Part shown: positions 44,843 to 53,345 of the stretch, in pieces | Layout: every line of letters begins with the position of its first letter | Numbering within the stretch: the first letter of the stretch is position 1 | Assembly (NCBI GenBank): GCA_009691245.1 | Contig: SHUM01000014.1 | Location: 1-62,535, forward strand | DNA length: 62,535 nucleotides | DNA from: Acidobacteriota bacterium | Lineage (GTDB): Bacteria; Acidobacteriota; Terriglobia; 2-12-FULL-54-10 | Reading direction: 5' to 3' | The notes under the pieces: generated by a model | Seen by the model: only the letters and a program-made list of their open reading frames with translations | What the model was told of the DNA's origin: nothing | The model's database searches: none | Translations under genes and position numbers: made by a program

Positions 44843-46082
44843 TGGTCACGCTCCCATCCGTGTTGACGCGCCAGGGTTGAATCGCATTAAAGTGAATGAC
44901 GCTGTTAGTGGTTTTTTGGAAGTAGTCAGGAGTCACTCCCCAGGTCTCGGCGAACTCACTCAACGACGGCTGACGGACATTCTGATCGTCGGTGCAGCGC
45001 GATTGCAGAACCGCCTGCTGTCCGGTCCATTTCCAGGAGAGGCGAAAACGCGTATGGGCCTTTGGCAACAGCGGCTGCTGGAGCTGCGCGTCCTGCCAAT
45101 TGCGGCCGCCATCAACGGAAATTTCCACGCGGCGGATAGTCCCCAGCCCCGACCAGGCGAGCCCATTGATTTCGTAGAACCCCTTCGCGCGCATCTGCTG
45201 TCCGCCCGAGGGATTGGTGATGACCGACTTCGGGCCCATCTCCGTATTGAACCAGCGGGCCTTGCCGTCGGCGCGCAGGCTGGCGTTGGTGCCCAGCTCG
45301 ATCTGAGTCAGGAACGGCTGGTCGCCCACTTGCAGGCGCCGCAGCCACTTCACGTTGCGCACGCCCTCCCAACCGGGCGCCAGCAGGCGCAGCGGGTAGC
45401 CCTGATCGGGCCGGATCGCTTCGCCGTTCTGTCCGTAGGCGAGCAGCGTATCGTCCATCGCTTTTTCAAGCGTGATGTTCATGGCGTGGCGTACGCGGTC
45501 AGCGGACTCGGCCAGCAGCCACGCCGCGCCCTTCTTGACGCCCGCTTCCTTCAATACCGTGGAGAGCAGCACGCCGGTCCACTCGCTGCAACTCGACTTG
45601 CCGAAACGAAGTTGCGCGGTCGACCACTTCCAGCGGTCGCGCGTGGGCGCAGTGTTGGCCACGCATTCGATGAAGTGAATGCGCGAAACCGACGGCAGCC
45701 GCTTCAATTCCTCCATCGAGAACACCAGCGGACGATCGACCATGCCGTGAATCATGAGCTGGTGATCGTCCGGATTGATGTCCGGCGGCGTGATGCCACG
45801 AGTGAAGACATAATGGAGCGAGGATGGCGTGATGATTCCGGTTTGATCCGAGAGCGGCGAAAACGTGCTGGGCCCACCGCCCTCGGCCCAATTGCGCAGC
45901 GGCTTCTCGTGCGACGACCGCGATCCATAGGCCCGCGGGTCCTGCGCGGGATCGGCGGAAAGCTTCTCCGGGATCTGCCCAAGGCTTTGTCCCGGCTCAG
46001 GGACGAAACCGCCTGCGACCAATCCAGCCATCGCCGTGCTGGCCCGTAAGAAGCGTCTTCGAGTTGTCCTGTTTTTAGTCAT
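44823..46082 (-). CDS. SoxC/SorA-like molybdopterin sulfite (sulfane) dehydrogenase
   Basis: 419 residues. A twin-arginine signal (TTRRRFLRASTAMAGLVAGG) exports the folded enzyme with its molybdenum cofactor. The sulfite-oxidase domain has SRIHFIECVANTAPTRD, whose Cys binds molybdenum, QLRFGKSSCSEWTGVLLSTV, and IRPDQGYPLRLLAPGWEGVR. A C-terminal dimerisation (Mo-co_dimer) domain starts near residue 300 (GLGTIRRVEISVDGG). It oxidises sulfite or, if SoxC-like, bound sulfane sulfur. The adjacent cytochrome is its likely acceptor. No other Sox genes (soxAX, soxYZ, soxB) are visible, so simple sulfite detoxification is more likely than thiosulfate oxidation. Confidence 0.85.
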   Translation of the reverse strand: MTKNRTTRRRFLRASTAMAGLVAGGFVPEPGQSLGQIPEKLSADPAQDPRAYGSRSSHEKPLRNWAEGGGPSTFSPLSDQTGIITPSSLHYVFTRGITPPDINPDDHQLMIHGMVDRPLVFSMEELKRLPSVSRIHFIECVANTAPTRDRWKWSTAQLRFGKSSCSEWTGVLLSTVLKEAGVKKGAAWLLAESADRVRHAMNITLEKAMDDTLLAYGQNGEAIRPDQGYPLRLLAPGWEGVRNVKWLRRLQVGDQPFLTQIELGTNASLRADGKARWFNTEMGPKSVITNPSGGQQMRAKGFYEINGLAWSGLGTIRRVEISVDGGRNWQDAQLQQPLLPKAHTRFRLSWKWTGQQAVLQSRCTDDQNVRQPSLSEFAETWGVTPDYFQKTTNSVIHFNAIQPWRVNTDGSVTNAFWDA

Positions 46083-46170
46083 TAACTAATCCTATCTACA
46101 TTTGTTCGGCGTCCCAGTTCTACCGCAATCTGCTTGTAGATTCAAGTAGATTGGATTTCCGGAAAGGCAT

Positions 46171-48042
46171 CTAATGAAGCTCAGCCAGGGCGGGGGCCAG
46201 ATCGGGGTGATGATAAACGACCTTGCCGCCAACCCAGGTCATCAGTACTTGGGTACGGCTGATTTCCTCCGTCGGAACAGTTAAAAAATCCCGGTCGAGC
46301 AGAATCAAGTCGGCCCATTTGCCGGGTTCAATGGTCCCAAGTTCCTTCTCTTTCAGCGTATATTCAGCGCCCCAACGAGTCATGCTACGCAAAACGTCAT
46401 GGCGATCCAAAGCTTCCGCTGGGTTCCAAACTCGCCCCGAGACAGAGTCCTTCCGTGTCAACATCGTTTGCAGGTACAGGAATAGCAGTGGACCGCCGTC
46501 GTGGCCATCGGTATGAAATGCTGGATGCAAGCCAGCCTTCACTAACGACTTGAGCGGCACTACCAACTGCGCCAGCTTCTCCGCATCACGGTTTCTCGCG
46601 GCGAAGTCCGCGCGCAGAACGTACTTTGTGGTGCAGGTCCAGACGACTCCGAGATGCAACCCTTTGATCATCTGATCGGGGCGAGGATTGGCGGCGCAGT
46701 GGTCGATGGCGTGCCTCTTTTGCCGGACCTGCTCGATGGTCATGCCAGCCTCTTCGCTCGCCCGCTCGATCAGCATCAAGATGTAGTCCGTTGCCAAGTC
46801 GCCATGATTGTGGAATCCTCCAATGCGCCATCCCCGGCGCACCGCGGCGTAGATGCGGTCCCAGTGTTCACCGCCGGGCAGCAGCGAGCATTGCGGTTGA
46901 GTCAGACCAAAATCCCTGGGGATCAACGGAACGGTCGAGCACATGGGTCCCGCCATGTCGGAATCCGCCGAGCCGCCGTAAATTCCGGTGATCCAGAGAT
47001 GCGGAGAACCCGTGCCCTCCACATTCGCCGGCATGAGGGCGGCAACTTCCGGCGTCATGTTTTCCACGGAGTAAGCCAACCGGATAGGCATCTCGCCCCT
47101 GCGATCCAGCAACGCGAAGGCGGCGTGCGCCGTGGCATCCAGCTTCGAGGCCCAGGTGGTCACGCCATAGGAAGCCCATTCCTCAAGTTCCTTCTTGTAA
47201 GCTTTGGCAAGCAACTCCGTGCGACGAGCCAAGCTGAACGCGGGGACGCGCGCGGCGGGAATTGCCAGGTTGTGAACGGACCCAGCGCCCAACCGCCCGG
47301 TAGGCTCGCCGTTCCCATCCAACTCGGCATTCAGCAGCTTCAGTGGGAATCGGGCGAGCAGCAGGCTCAAACCCGCCGAGTTCACTAAATCGAAGTTCAC
47401 ATTGTTCATCCGCACCAGCAGTGGCCGGTTGGAAACGATGCGATCCAGCGCGCGTCGATCCACCTTGTCACCAAAATCGATACTCGAATCAAATTCTCCC
47501 GGCTGAACTTCGTACACCAGCCACGGAAGTTCTTTTTCCGGTGGGTCGGCCTGAATCCGCTTGCCCATTTGGTCCAATATCTCGTTGACGCTGCCCGCTT
47601 CGACCACATGGGGATTGGCAATTTCAGGCGCTACTTCGAGGGCAGAATGGTACAGCGCGTAATCCATCAGGTGGACGTGGGTGTCGATGATTCCGGGCAA
47701 GATGGTTCGTCCCGCTAAATCGATCACTCGAGTCTGCGGACCACGCAACGCCAGCACTTCCTGGTTGCGTCCGACGACGGCGATTCGGCCATCTGAAATA
47801 GCGAGTGCCTCGCCGATGCTGAAGGAGTCATCCACGGTGACGATTTTGCCGTTGTGGAGAATCAGATCAGGGCGAGATGATGTTTGCGATTGCAGCACCG
47901 CGGGGAGCGTGAACAGGAAGAGGCTGAGTACTGCCGCCACCCGTCCGGATCGCAACAAAGTAAAGTACAGAATACGCCTCGGAATGCGCCCATTGTCGTT
48001 GGCCGGATTACGGAGCGCATAAAGTGCAGGCGGCTGTTTCAT
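46171..48042 (-). CDS. Secreted YtcJ-like amidohydrolase
   Basis: 623 residues from the ATG at 48042, which has AGAGG about 9 bases upstream. An open frame continues to 48276 but that part is a repeat element. A signal segment (GRVAAVLSLFLFTLPAVL) precedes the amidohydrolase start DLILHNGKIVTVDDSF. The metal motif is TILPGIIDTHVHLMDYAL, with FHNHGDLATDYI and HTDGHDGGPLLF later, as in YtcJ-type enzymes. LGTIEPGKWADLILLDRDFL ends the fold. YtcJ relatives cleave diverse cyclic or N-formyl amides; the substrate here is unknown. It resembles the two plus-strand amidohydrolases at 53346 and 55521. Confidence 0.85.
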   Translation of the reverse strand: MKQPPALYALRNPANDNGRIPRRILYFTLLRSGRVAAVLSLFLFTLPAVLQSQTSSRPDLILHNGKIVTVDDSFSIGEALAISDGRIAVVGRNQEVLALRGPQTRVIDLAGRTILPGIIDTHVHLMDYALYHSALEVAPEIANPHVVEAGSVNEILDQMGKRIQADPPEKELPWLVYEVQPGEFDSSIDFGDKVDRRALDRIVSNRPLLVRMNNVNFDLVNSAGLSLLLARFPLKLLNAELDGNGEPTGRLGAGSVHNLAIPAARVPAFSLARRTELLAKAYKKELEEWASYGVTTWASKLDATAHAAFALLDRRGEMPIRLAYSVENMTPEVAALMPANVEGTGSPHLWITGIYGGSADSDMAGPMCSTVPLIPRDFGLTQPQCSLLPGGEHWDRIYAAVRRGWRIGGFHNHGDLATDYILMLIERASEEAGMTIEQVRQKRHAIDHCAANPRPDQMIKGLHLGVVWTCTTKYVLRADFAARNRDAEKLAQLVVPLKSLVKAGLHPAFHTDGHDGGPLLFLYLQTMLTRKDSVSGRVWNPAEALDRHDVLRSMTRWGAEYTLKEKELGTIEPGKWADLILLDRDFLTVPTEEISRTQVLMTWVGGKVVYHHPDLAPALAELH

Positions 48043-48168
48043 GAATCGGGCCTCTCTCTCTCCGTCGGCCACCGCTGGAAATAGTGGATTACGCGGCGGC
48101 AGGACATGCATAGGACATGGCACTTGATACTCCGACCCGTGGGACAAGTCAAGCCACAATAATGGCGG

Positions 48169-48290
48169 GTGGTGGGTCAGTTTGAATAAGTTGTCGATGG
48201 TGCTTAAGTGGGGCAGGCATTCCTGCCTGCCCTTAAGAGGACAGGTCTGGAGACCTGTCCCTACCTTAGAGCGCAAACTGACCCACTACC
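48169..48290. repeat. Nested palindromic repeat element (two hairpins in a 13-bp inverted repeat)
   Basis: Outer arms GTGGGTCAGTTTG (48172-48184) and CAAACTGACCCAC (48274-48286) enclose two hairpins: GGGCAGGCA with TGCCTGCCC (48211-48232) and GGACAGGTCT with AGACCTGTCC (48239-48260). CTTAAG sites flank the first hairpin. This resembles the nested short repeats known as REP or MITE-like elements. It accounts for the apparent N-terminal extension of the amidohydrolase frame. I see no transposase in the window that matches its ends. Confidence 0.8.
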
Positions 48291-48459
48291 TGATGGCGAA
48301 GTTCGCGCATCCAATTCCCATCCTGGAGAGTTCAATGTCGGCAGCCGCATCGGACTGTTGGCGCGAGCATTTCATACGAAGGTCATGGAACAATCATTCG
48401 GAAGGGAGCAACAATGCATCGGACATCTGAACTAGTGTAAACCAGGTAAACTCGGGTTG

Positions 48460-49093
48460 ATGGCGGGTCTGCTTTGTCTGGCCTGGGGAGCGCAACAAGT
48501 TGCCGCGCAGAGCACGTATACGCCGGGCGCGTATCGCGCGCCTCGCTATCCGCAAGTGAAAGCGAATTACACAATTGTGGAAGGATACGCAGCTTCCGGG
48601 ACATCCCGGGCCAGGCGTCAACAAACTGTGGGTGATCGCCATCGGCACCAACCCCAAAGGCATTCGCACCAAGAGCTTTCAGGACGCGGGCGGCTCATGG
48701 GAGCGCTCGCGCTCCGGCGTGATTCACTGAGGCATGGGCTCGCGCACCGGCTTTGTCATGGAAAAACTGATGCCCGGTGAGTGGGAGGCATTTCATGAGA
48801 AGAACGACGTGCCTTCCGGCCATCTGCACATCCATACCTACTTCACGACCATAGATGTTACGACAGCCGACGGCCGCGTCATTCGTCTGCTCGACAAAGG
48901 CCGGCTGACGGTGCTCGATGACCCCAAGGTGCGGCAGGTGGCGGCGAAGTATGGCGACCCGGACGTGATTCTGCAGGAAGTCCGGAACCCCGCCATGCCC
49001 GGCATCAACGTTCTCGGCAACTACATGGAGGACTACGGAAAGGATCCCGTCTCCTACATCAAGAAAGAATTCATCAACAACTATAAGTACTAG
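48460..49093 (+). pseudogene. Decayed secreted protein gene (frameshift plus stop)
   Basis: An ATG at 48460 starts a signal-peptide-like stretch (GLLCLAWGAQQVAAQ) and STYTPGAYRAPRYPQVKANY in frame 1. Protein-like content then shifts to frame 2 near 48590 (LPGHPGPGVNKLWVIAIGTN, followed by KGIRTKSFQDAGGSWERSRS). In frame 2 a TGA at 48728-48730 breaks GVIH-x-GMGSRTGF, after which a clean C-terminal part runs to 49093 (ending NYKY). HLHIHTYFTT is a possible metal-binding segment. The family could be an aminopeptidase-like hydrolase, but I do not recognise it firmly. The TGA could simply replace TGG (Trp). Two independent lesions make it a pseudogene. Confidence 0.65.
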
Positions 49094-49117
49094 ACCATTT
49101 TTCGGGATAGTGTATCC

Positions 49118-49148
49118 GAGCCACGCCATTACTGGCGCGGCTCCGATT
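49118..49148 (+). terminator. Terminator-like hairpin after the pseudogene
   Basis: GAGCC-a-CGCCA (49118-49128) pairs with TGGCG-c-GGCTC (49133-49143) across a 4-base loop, with one mismatched pair. The following bases (cgattt) are only weakly T-rich. It lies in the gap between converging genes and may serve both strands. Confidence 0.5.
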
Positions 49149-49159
49149 TGGTCACAGCA

Positions 49160-49756
49160 TCAGCAAATATTCTTTAGTGGGTGAAGAAGAAACAGACAAC
49201 CCTCGGCCCCGAGTTCGGCGCCGAAGGCGCGAACGTCGGGCATGAGATCGCTTGACCCCGGACGGAAGGCTTCCGCGGAAGTGGTCAGCGTAATCATCGC
49301 GGGACGGGCGTTGGAGCCCACGCGCAGACTCAAGTAAGCCAGCAACCCCCCGGAAATGCTGGTCGCGGACGGATCGGAAAGCTCCGCGGGAATCGTCACG
49401 GTCGAGGTGTCGATGCCATTCGCGTTCTTCGCCGTCGTCACATCCGCGCTGAATTTCAATCTTCCGTTGTCGCCCGCAAGGCCAGCCTCCACCTTGTCAA
49501 ACTTCACGTTGGCGCTCACGAAAGTCACTTTCAATCTCACTCGGCCAACGGCAATGGACTCTGGCGGAGTGAAATAGATGGGCACCAGCGCCGCTTGCTC
49601 CGGCTGTCCGGAAGTCTTGCCAAGCGTAATGCGCATGGTCTTCTGGACATTGATCTCCGACTCCTGCGCGGAGGCGATGGCGAACACTGGGGCCAGAGCC
49701 AGCAATCGTGGGCCAACCAGCACGGCCACGCTTAGACTGCGCCATACAGCCATCAT
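49160..49756 (-). CDS. Secreted cohesin-like domain protein
   Basis: 198 residues from the ATG at 49756, chosen because AGAGGG lies 6 bases upstream; the open frame extends to 49804. The signal peptide ends near AIASAQ. The mature part is a beta-sandwich with cohesin-type features: VPIYFTPPESIAVGRVRLKV with the following TFVSANVKFDKVEAG, TSTVTIPAEL and AYLSLRVGSNARPAMITL. Cohesin-like domains bind dockerin or other protein partners outside the cell; no dockerin is seen nearby. A C-terminal Cys-containing tail (GCLFLLHPLKNIC) is unusual. Function is unknown. Confidence 0.65.
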   Translation of the reverse strand: MMAVWRSLSVAVLVGPRLLALAPVFAIASAQESEINVQKTMRITLGKTSGQPEQAALVPIYFTPPESIAVGRVRLKVTFVSANVKFDKVEAGLAGDNGRLKFSADVTTAKNANGIDTSTVTIPAELSDPSATSISGGLLAYLSLRVGSNARPAMITLTTSAEAFRPGSSDLMPDVRAFGAELGAEGCLFLLHPLKNIC

Positions 49757-49958
49757 TTGAAGCCCTCTCTGAGCATCAAACATCCACCCACCCGGCGCGG
49801 ACACTGCATTTGTTAATTACACCAGACATATCATCTACTAATGACAATCTGCACAATCAGCTTGACTTAGGTACCCAACGCGAGTAAAAAAGTCTCACCA
49901 CTTTGCTATCGATCAAATTGTCCGAGCCTTAAAGATGTATCTTCAGGAGGTCCACATC

Positions 49959-52900
49959 ATGCGAACCGCAACGGCCACATTTGTGAGTGCGCTCATGTTG
50001 TTTTGGGTATGTTTGGCGGAAGCTCAACTTACCACCGGAACCATCAGCGGATCGGCCACCGATCCCAGTGGAGCCCTGGTGCCCGGCGCCAACGTCACGG
50101 TGAAGAATCTGGAGACTGGCATCTCCCGCAGCACCGTAACCGGAGGCAGTGGCCGCTATGAAGTTCCCAATCTCCCGGTGGGAAATTATGAAGTAAGCGC
50201 GGAGATGAACGGATTCAAGAAAACCATTCGCAGCGGAATCGAGCTGACCGTGGGTCGCACAGCGGTGGTGGATATGGCCCTGCAGGTGGGCGAAGTCACG
50301 CAAGCGGTAACCGTAACTGACGAAGTATCGCTGGTGGAAACCGCGTCGGCCACCGTATCCAGTTTGGTGGATGAGAAGAAGGTCGCCGACCTGCCGCTCA
50401 ACAACCGCGATCTGACGCAACTGGTCTTCCTGCAACCCGGAGTGCTGCAAGTGCCTAGGGAGCAGGGGAATATTGGTTATCGCAGCGGCATGGGAGCCAC
50501 CTTCTCGGTGGGTGGCGCGCGCGGCAACCAGAACACCTTTTTGCTGGATGGCATGTCCAACTCCGACCCGTCAGGAAACGCGGCGGGCGCCGCCCAGTCT
50601 TATATCGGCGCCGAGACGGTGAAGGAATTTCAGATCATCATCAACAATTATTCCGCCGAATACCAAAGTTTGCCCGGCGCCATTGTCAGCGCCGTAACCA
50701 AGTCGGGGACCAACACACTGCACGGCTCGATCTTTGAATATGCGCGCAATGACAACTTCGATGCCACCAAGTGGGACAACAAGATTGTTCCTTTGGCCGC
50801 CGGACAGAAATCCGTCAAGAATGAGTTCAAGCGGAATCAGTTTGGCGGAGCGATCGGCGGGCCCATTGTCAGGGACCACACTTTTTACTTCGCCAGCTAT
50901 GAAGGGTTGCGCGAACGCCAGGCGGCCAGCGACACCGCTTTTGTGCCGACCGTTGCCGCCCGGCAGGGGATATTGCCGATCACCACTTCACTGACGGCGG
51001 CCAATTGCACGGCTTCAAGCGGCGTGGTGGACCTGGCCAACGCAGTCTGCGCGCTGCCCGTGGCGGCATCGGTCCGGGCGCATCTGGCGCTATGGCCCGT
51101 TCCTGGAGTGGGGAACACCATGGGCAATTCCGATAACGGGCGCGTTGAAATTTTCGGCGTGCAGCGCGCGCCGGTCAATGACGACTACGTGAACGGGAAA
51201 ATCGATCACCAGTTTGCGGGGCAGAGAGCCGGATTCATCTCCGGGACTTTCAGCTTTGATGACGCCAACCGCGACATCCTGCGCATGTTGGGCGACTTGG
51301 CGAACCGCGGCACGCTATCCAGAAAGTATGTTCTCGCCTTCAAGCACACTAGCGTGCTGACTCCCGCGACCATCAATGAATTTGGCTTTGGATTCAATCG
51401 CACCAATATCATTGGGGAAATTCCCCTGGATGGCGATTCGGACATCGCCGGGCTGGCCTTCCTCCCCGGCGCGAAGCGGCTCGGGCAGTTGAGCGTCGGG
51501 AACATCGCCAGCCTCGGTTACTCCAACAGCGAAGCGCCCACCTTGGAACGAACGATTTCCCTCAAGGACGGATTGTCGCTCAGCCGCGGCAACCATTCCT
51601 TCCGCACCGGGGTCGAACTCCAACTGATTCGCGACGAGGACAACAGTTGTCCTCCGGGATGCTACGGCAACTATAACTTTCAGGATCTCCGCCGCTTCAT
51701 TACCGGCGTGGTGCGCCGCTATGATGCGCTGCTGCCAACGGCAGCGGGATTTCCGGGCTTTAAGATGAAGCAGTCGCTTTTCGGGGCGTACTTCCAGGAC
51801 GATTACCGGATCATGAATTCGCTCACGCTGAATCTAGGGATGCGTTATGAGTTTGTTACCATTCCCAAAGAGGTCAATGGTAATCTCCGCATCATGAAAC
51901 GATTTGAGGATCCGGCGCTGGTGCCCGGCCCGTTCTTTGCGAGCAATCCCACGACCAAGAGTTTCAGCCCACGATTCGGGTTTGCCTACGCTCCCGGTTC
52001 GCGCAAGACCTCCATCCGCGGCGGCGCGGGAATCTTTTACGATCACCCGATGCTCTATGAGACCCGCACTAATCTTGGCGAGATGCCGCCGTTCCGCTCG
52101 GTCGGTCAAGTGAGCATTGACAATCCCGGCACGCCGGCCATCCCGTTTCCCAACGGCTACGGCGCCATCACCTCGCCGAACGTGACGCTGACGACGAACC
52201 TGCGCACCGCGCAATGGAATATCGATACAACCTACATCTACCGCTGGAACCTGACGCTACAACGCGAGATCATGGGCGACTGGCTGGTCTCGGCGGGCTA
52301 CACCGGTTCACGCGCCGTGCATCTGTGGAACCAGTACGTGCCCAACCTGAACAAGTGGATCGGGTGGCCCAATCAGCCGACCGGCGCGAAGTACTTCCCA
52401 GCGACGAATGAGGCCGGCTTCGGCGGTCGTATTCAACCGAACTTCGCGCAGATTCGCTGGCAGGCTTCCAATGGCAGCAGCTACCATCACGGTCTGGCCT
52501 TGAGCGGTCAACGGCGCCTCCGCAACGGCCTGCAATTCCAGATCTCCTACAACTTCGCCAAGACCATCGATCAAGGCACCGACGTTACCGGCGGAGAACT
52601 GGGAACCAATCAGCGGACTCTCTACATGTGGGACACGCACCTGCTGAAGGCGCTTTCCTCGCAGGATGTCCGGCACGCCTTTACGGCCAACTATTCCTAC
52701 GAGCTGCCCCTGGCAAGAGGAAGAACAGGCATCGCAGGAGCCATTGCCAAAGGGTGGCAGTTGAACGGCATCATCACTCTGACCTCCGGCTATCCGCTCA
52801 CCATCGTGGACTCCAACTCCGCTCAATTGACGCGCATGGCGGAAAACGGCGGCTTGGCCGTGAATATGATTCCCAATGGAGACAGCAATCCCACCGTGGG

Positions 52901-53291
52901 GACCACGGCCGGATGCGGCACGGGCACGAGCGCCGTGACGGGTGGACAGACTCTGGGCGCGGCTCACAGAAGCGGCGGCATTCTCTATTACGACCCCTGC
53001 CAGTTTGAAGCTTCGACGCTCGGCTACTACGGCACTCTGGGACGCAACACGTTGATCACTCCCGGCCTGGCCTCAACTGATTTTTCATTGTTCAAGAACT
53101 TCGATCTTTCCGAGGGGCGGCGCTTCCAATTCCGGGCTGAACTGTTCAACGTGTTGAATCGCGTGAACCTTTCAATTCCCGATACAACTCCGCTGGATGC
53201 CAATGGCATCCGGGACTCCGCTGCTGGCCGGATCAACGCCACCCGTGGCTCGGCCCGCCAGATCCAGTTTGCATTGAAGTATATTTTTTAG
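49959..53291 (+). CDS. Oar-like TonB-dependent receptor with carboxypeptidase-regulatory domain
   Basis: 1110 residues from the ATG at 49959, preceded by AGGAGG with 8 bases spacing. The signal peptide is RTATATFVSALMLFWVCLAE, and the regulatory domain has TGTISGSATDPSGALVPGAN. The plug-like region has DLPLNNRDLTQLVFLQPGVL; the barrel ends in QFALKYIF. It begins a plus-strand cluster with two amidohydrolases, a TPR protein and a split beta-propeller protein. This matches the other cluster, where an Oar-like receptor likewise precedes a TGA-split propeller gene. The ligand is unknown. Confidence 0.9.
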   Translation: MRTATATFVSALMLFWVCLAEAQLTTGTISGSATDPSGALVPGANVTVKNLETGISRSTVTGGSGRYEVPNLPVGNYEVSAEMNGFKKTIRSGIELTVGRTAVVDMALQVGEVTQAVTVTDEVSLVETASATVSSLVDEKKVADLPLNNRDLTQLVFLQPGVLQVPREQGNIGYRSGMGATFSVGGARGNQNTFLLDGMSNSDPSGNAAGAAQSYIGAETVKEFQIIINNYSAEYQSLPGAIVSAVTKSGTNTLHGSIFEYARNDNFDATKWDNKIVPLAAGQKSVKNEFKRNQFGGAIGGPIVRDHTFYFASYEGLRERQAASDTAFVPTVAARQGILPITTSLTAANCTASSGVVDLANAVCALPVAASVRAHLALWPVPGVGNTMGNSDNGRVEIFGVQRAPVNDDYVNGKIDHQFAGQRAGFISGTFSFDDANRDILRMLGDLANRGTLSRKYVLAFKHTSVLTPATINEFGFGFNRTNIIGEIPLDGDSDIAGLAFLPGAKRLGQLSVGNIASLGYSNSEAPTLERTISLKDGLSLSRGNHSFRTGVELQLIRDEDNSCPPGCYGNYNFQDLRRFITGVVRRYDALLPTAAGFPGFKMKQSLFGAYFQDDYRIMNSLTLNLGMRYEFVTIPKEVNGNLRIMKRFEDPALVPGPFFASNPTTKSFSPRFGFAYAPGSRKTSIRGGAGIFYDHPMLYETRTNLGEMPPFRSVGQVSIDNPGTPAIPFPNGYGAITSPNVTLTTNLRTAQWNIDTTYIYRWNLTLQREIMGDWLVSAGYTGSRAVHLWNQYVPNLNKWIGWPNQPTGAKYFPATNEAGFGGRIQPNFAQIRWQASNGSSYHHGLALSGQRRLRNGLQFQISYNFAKTIDQGTDVTGGELGTNQRTLYMWDTHLLKALSSQDVRHAFTANYSYELPLARGRTGIAGAIAKGWQLNGIITLTSGYPLTIVDSNSAQLTRMAENGGLAVNMIPNGDSNPTVGTTAGCGTGTSAVTGGQTLGAAHRSGGILYYDPCQFEASTLGYYGTLGRNTLITPGLASTDFSLFKNFDLSEGRRFQFRAELFNVLNRVNLSIPDTTPLDANGIRDSAAGRINATRGSARQIQFALKYIF

Positions 53292-53345
53292 CAGGCGCGC
53301 GATGGAGCGCTGCGAATGCAAGGTCAAAAGCTGTTGGAGGTGGAT

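Noticed and set aside
44877-46049. 390-codon plus-strand frame opposite the SoxC-like gene
   Set aside because: Antisense shadow of a conserved molybdoenzyme gene with an intact Tat signal.
48043-48276. Longer N-terminus for the amidohydrolase at 46171-48042
   Set aside because: The extension is the nested repeat element read through in frame and precedes a good ribosome site at 48042.
48728-48730. In-frame TGA in the decayed gene at 48460-49093 as a further recoding site
   Set aside because: A frameshift upstream already breaks the gene, there is no suitable hairpin 15-40 bases later, and TGA for TGG (Trp) by one substitution is enough.
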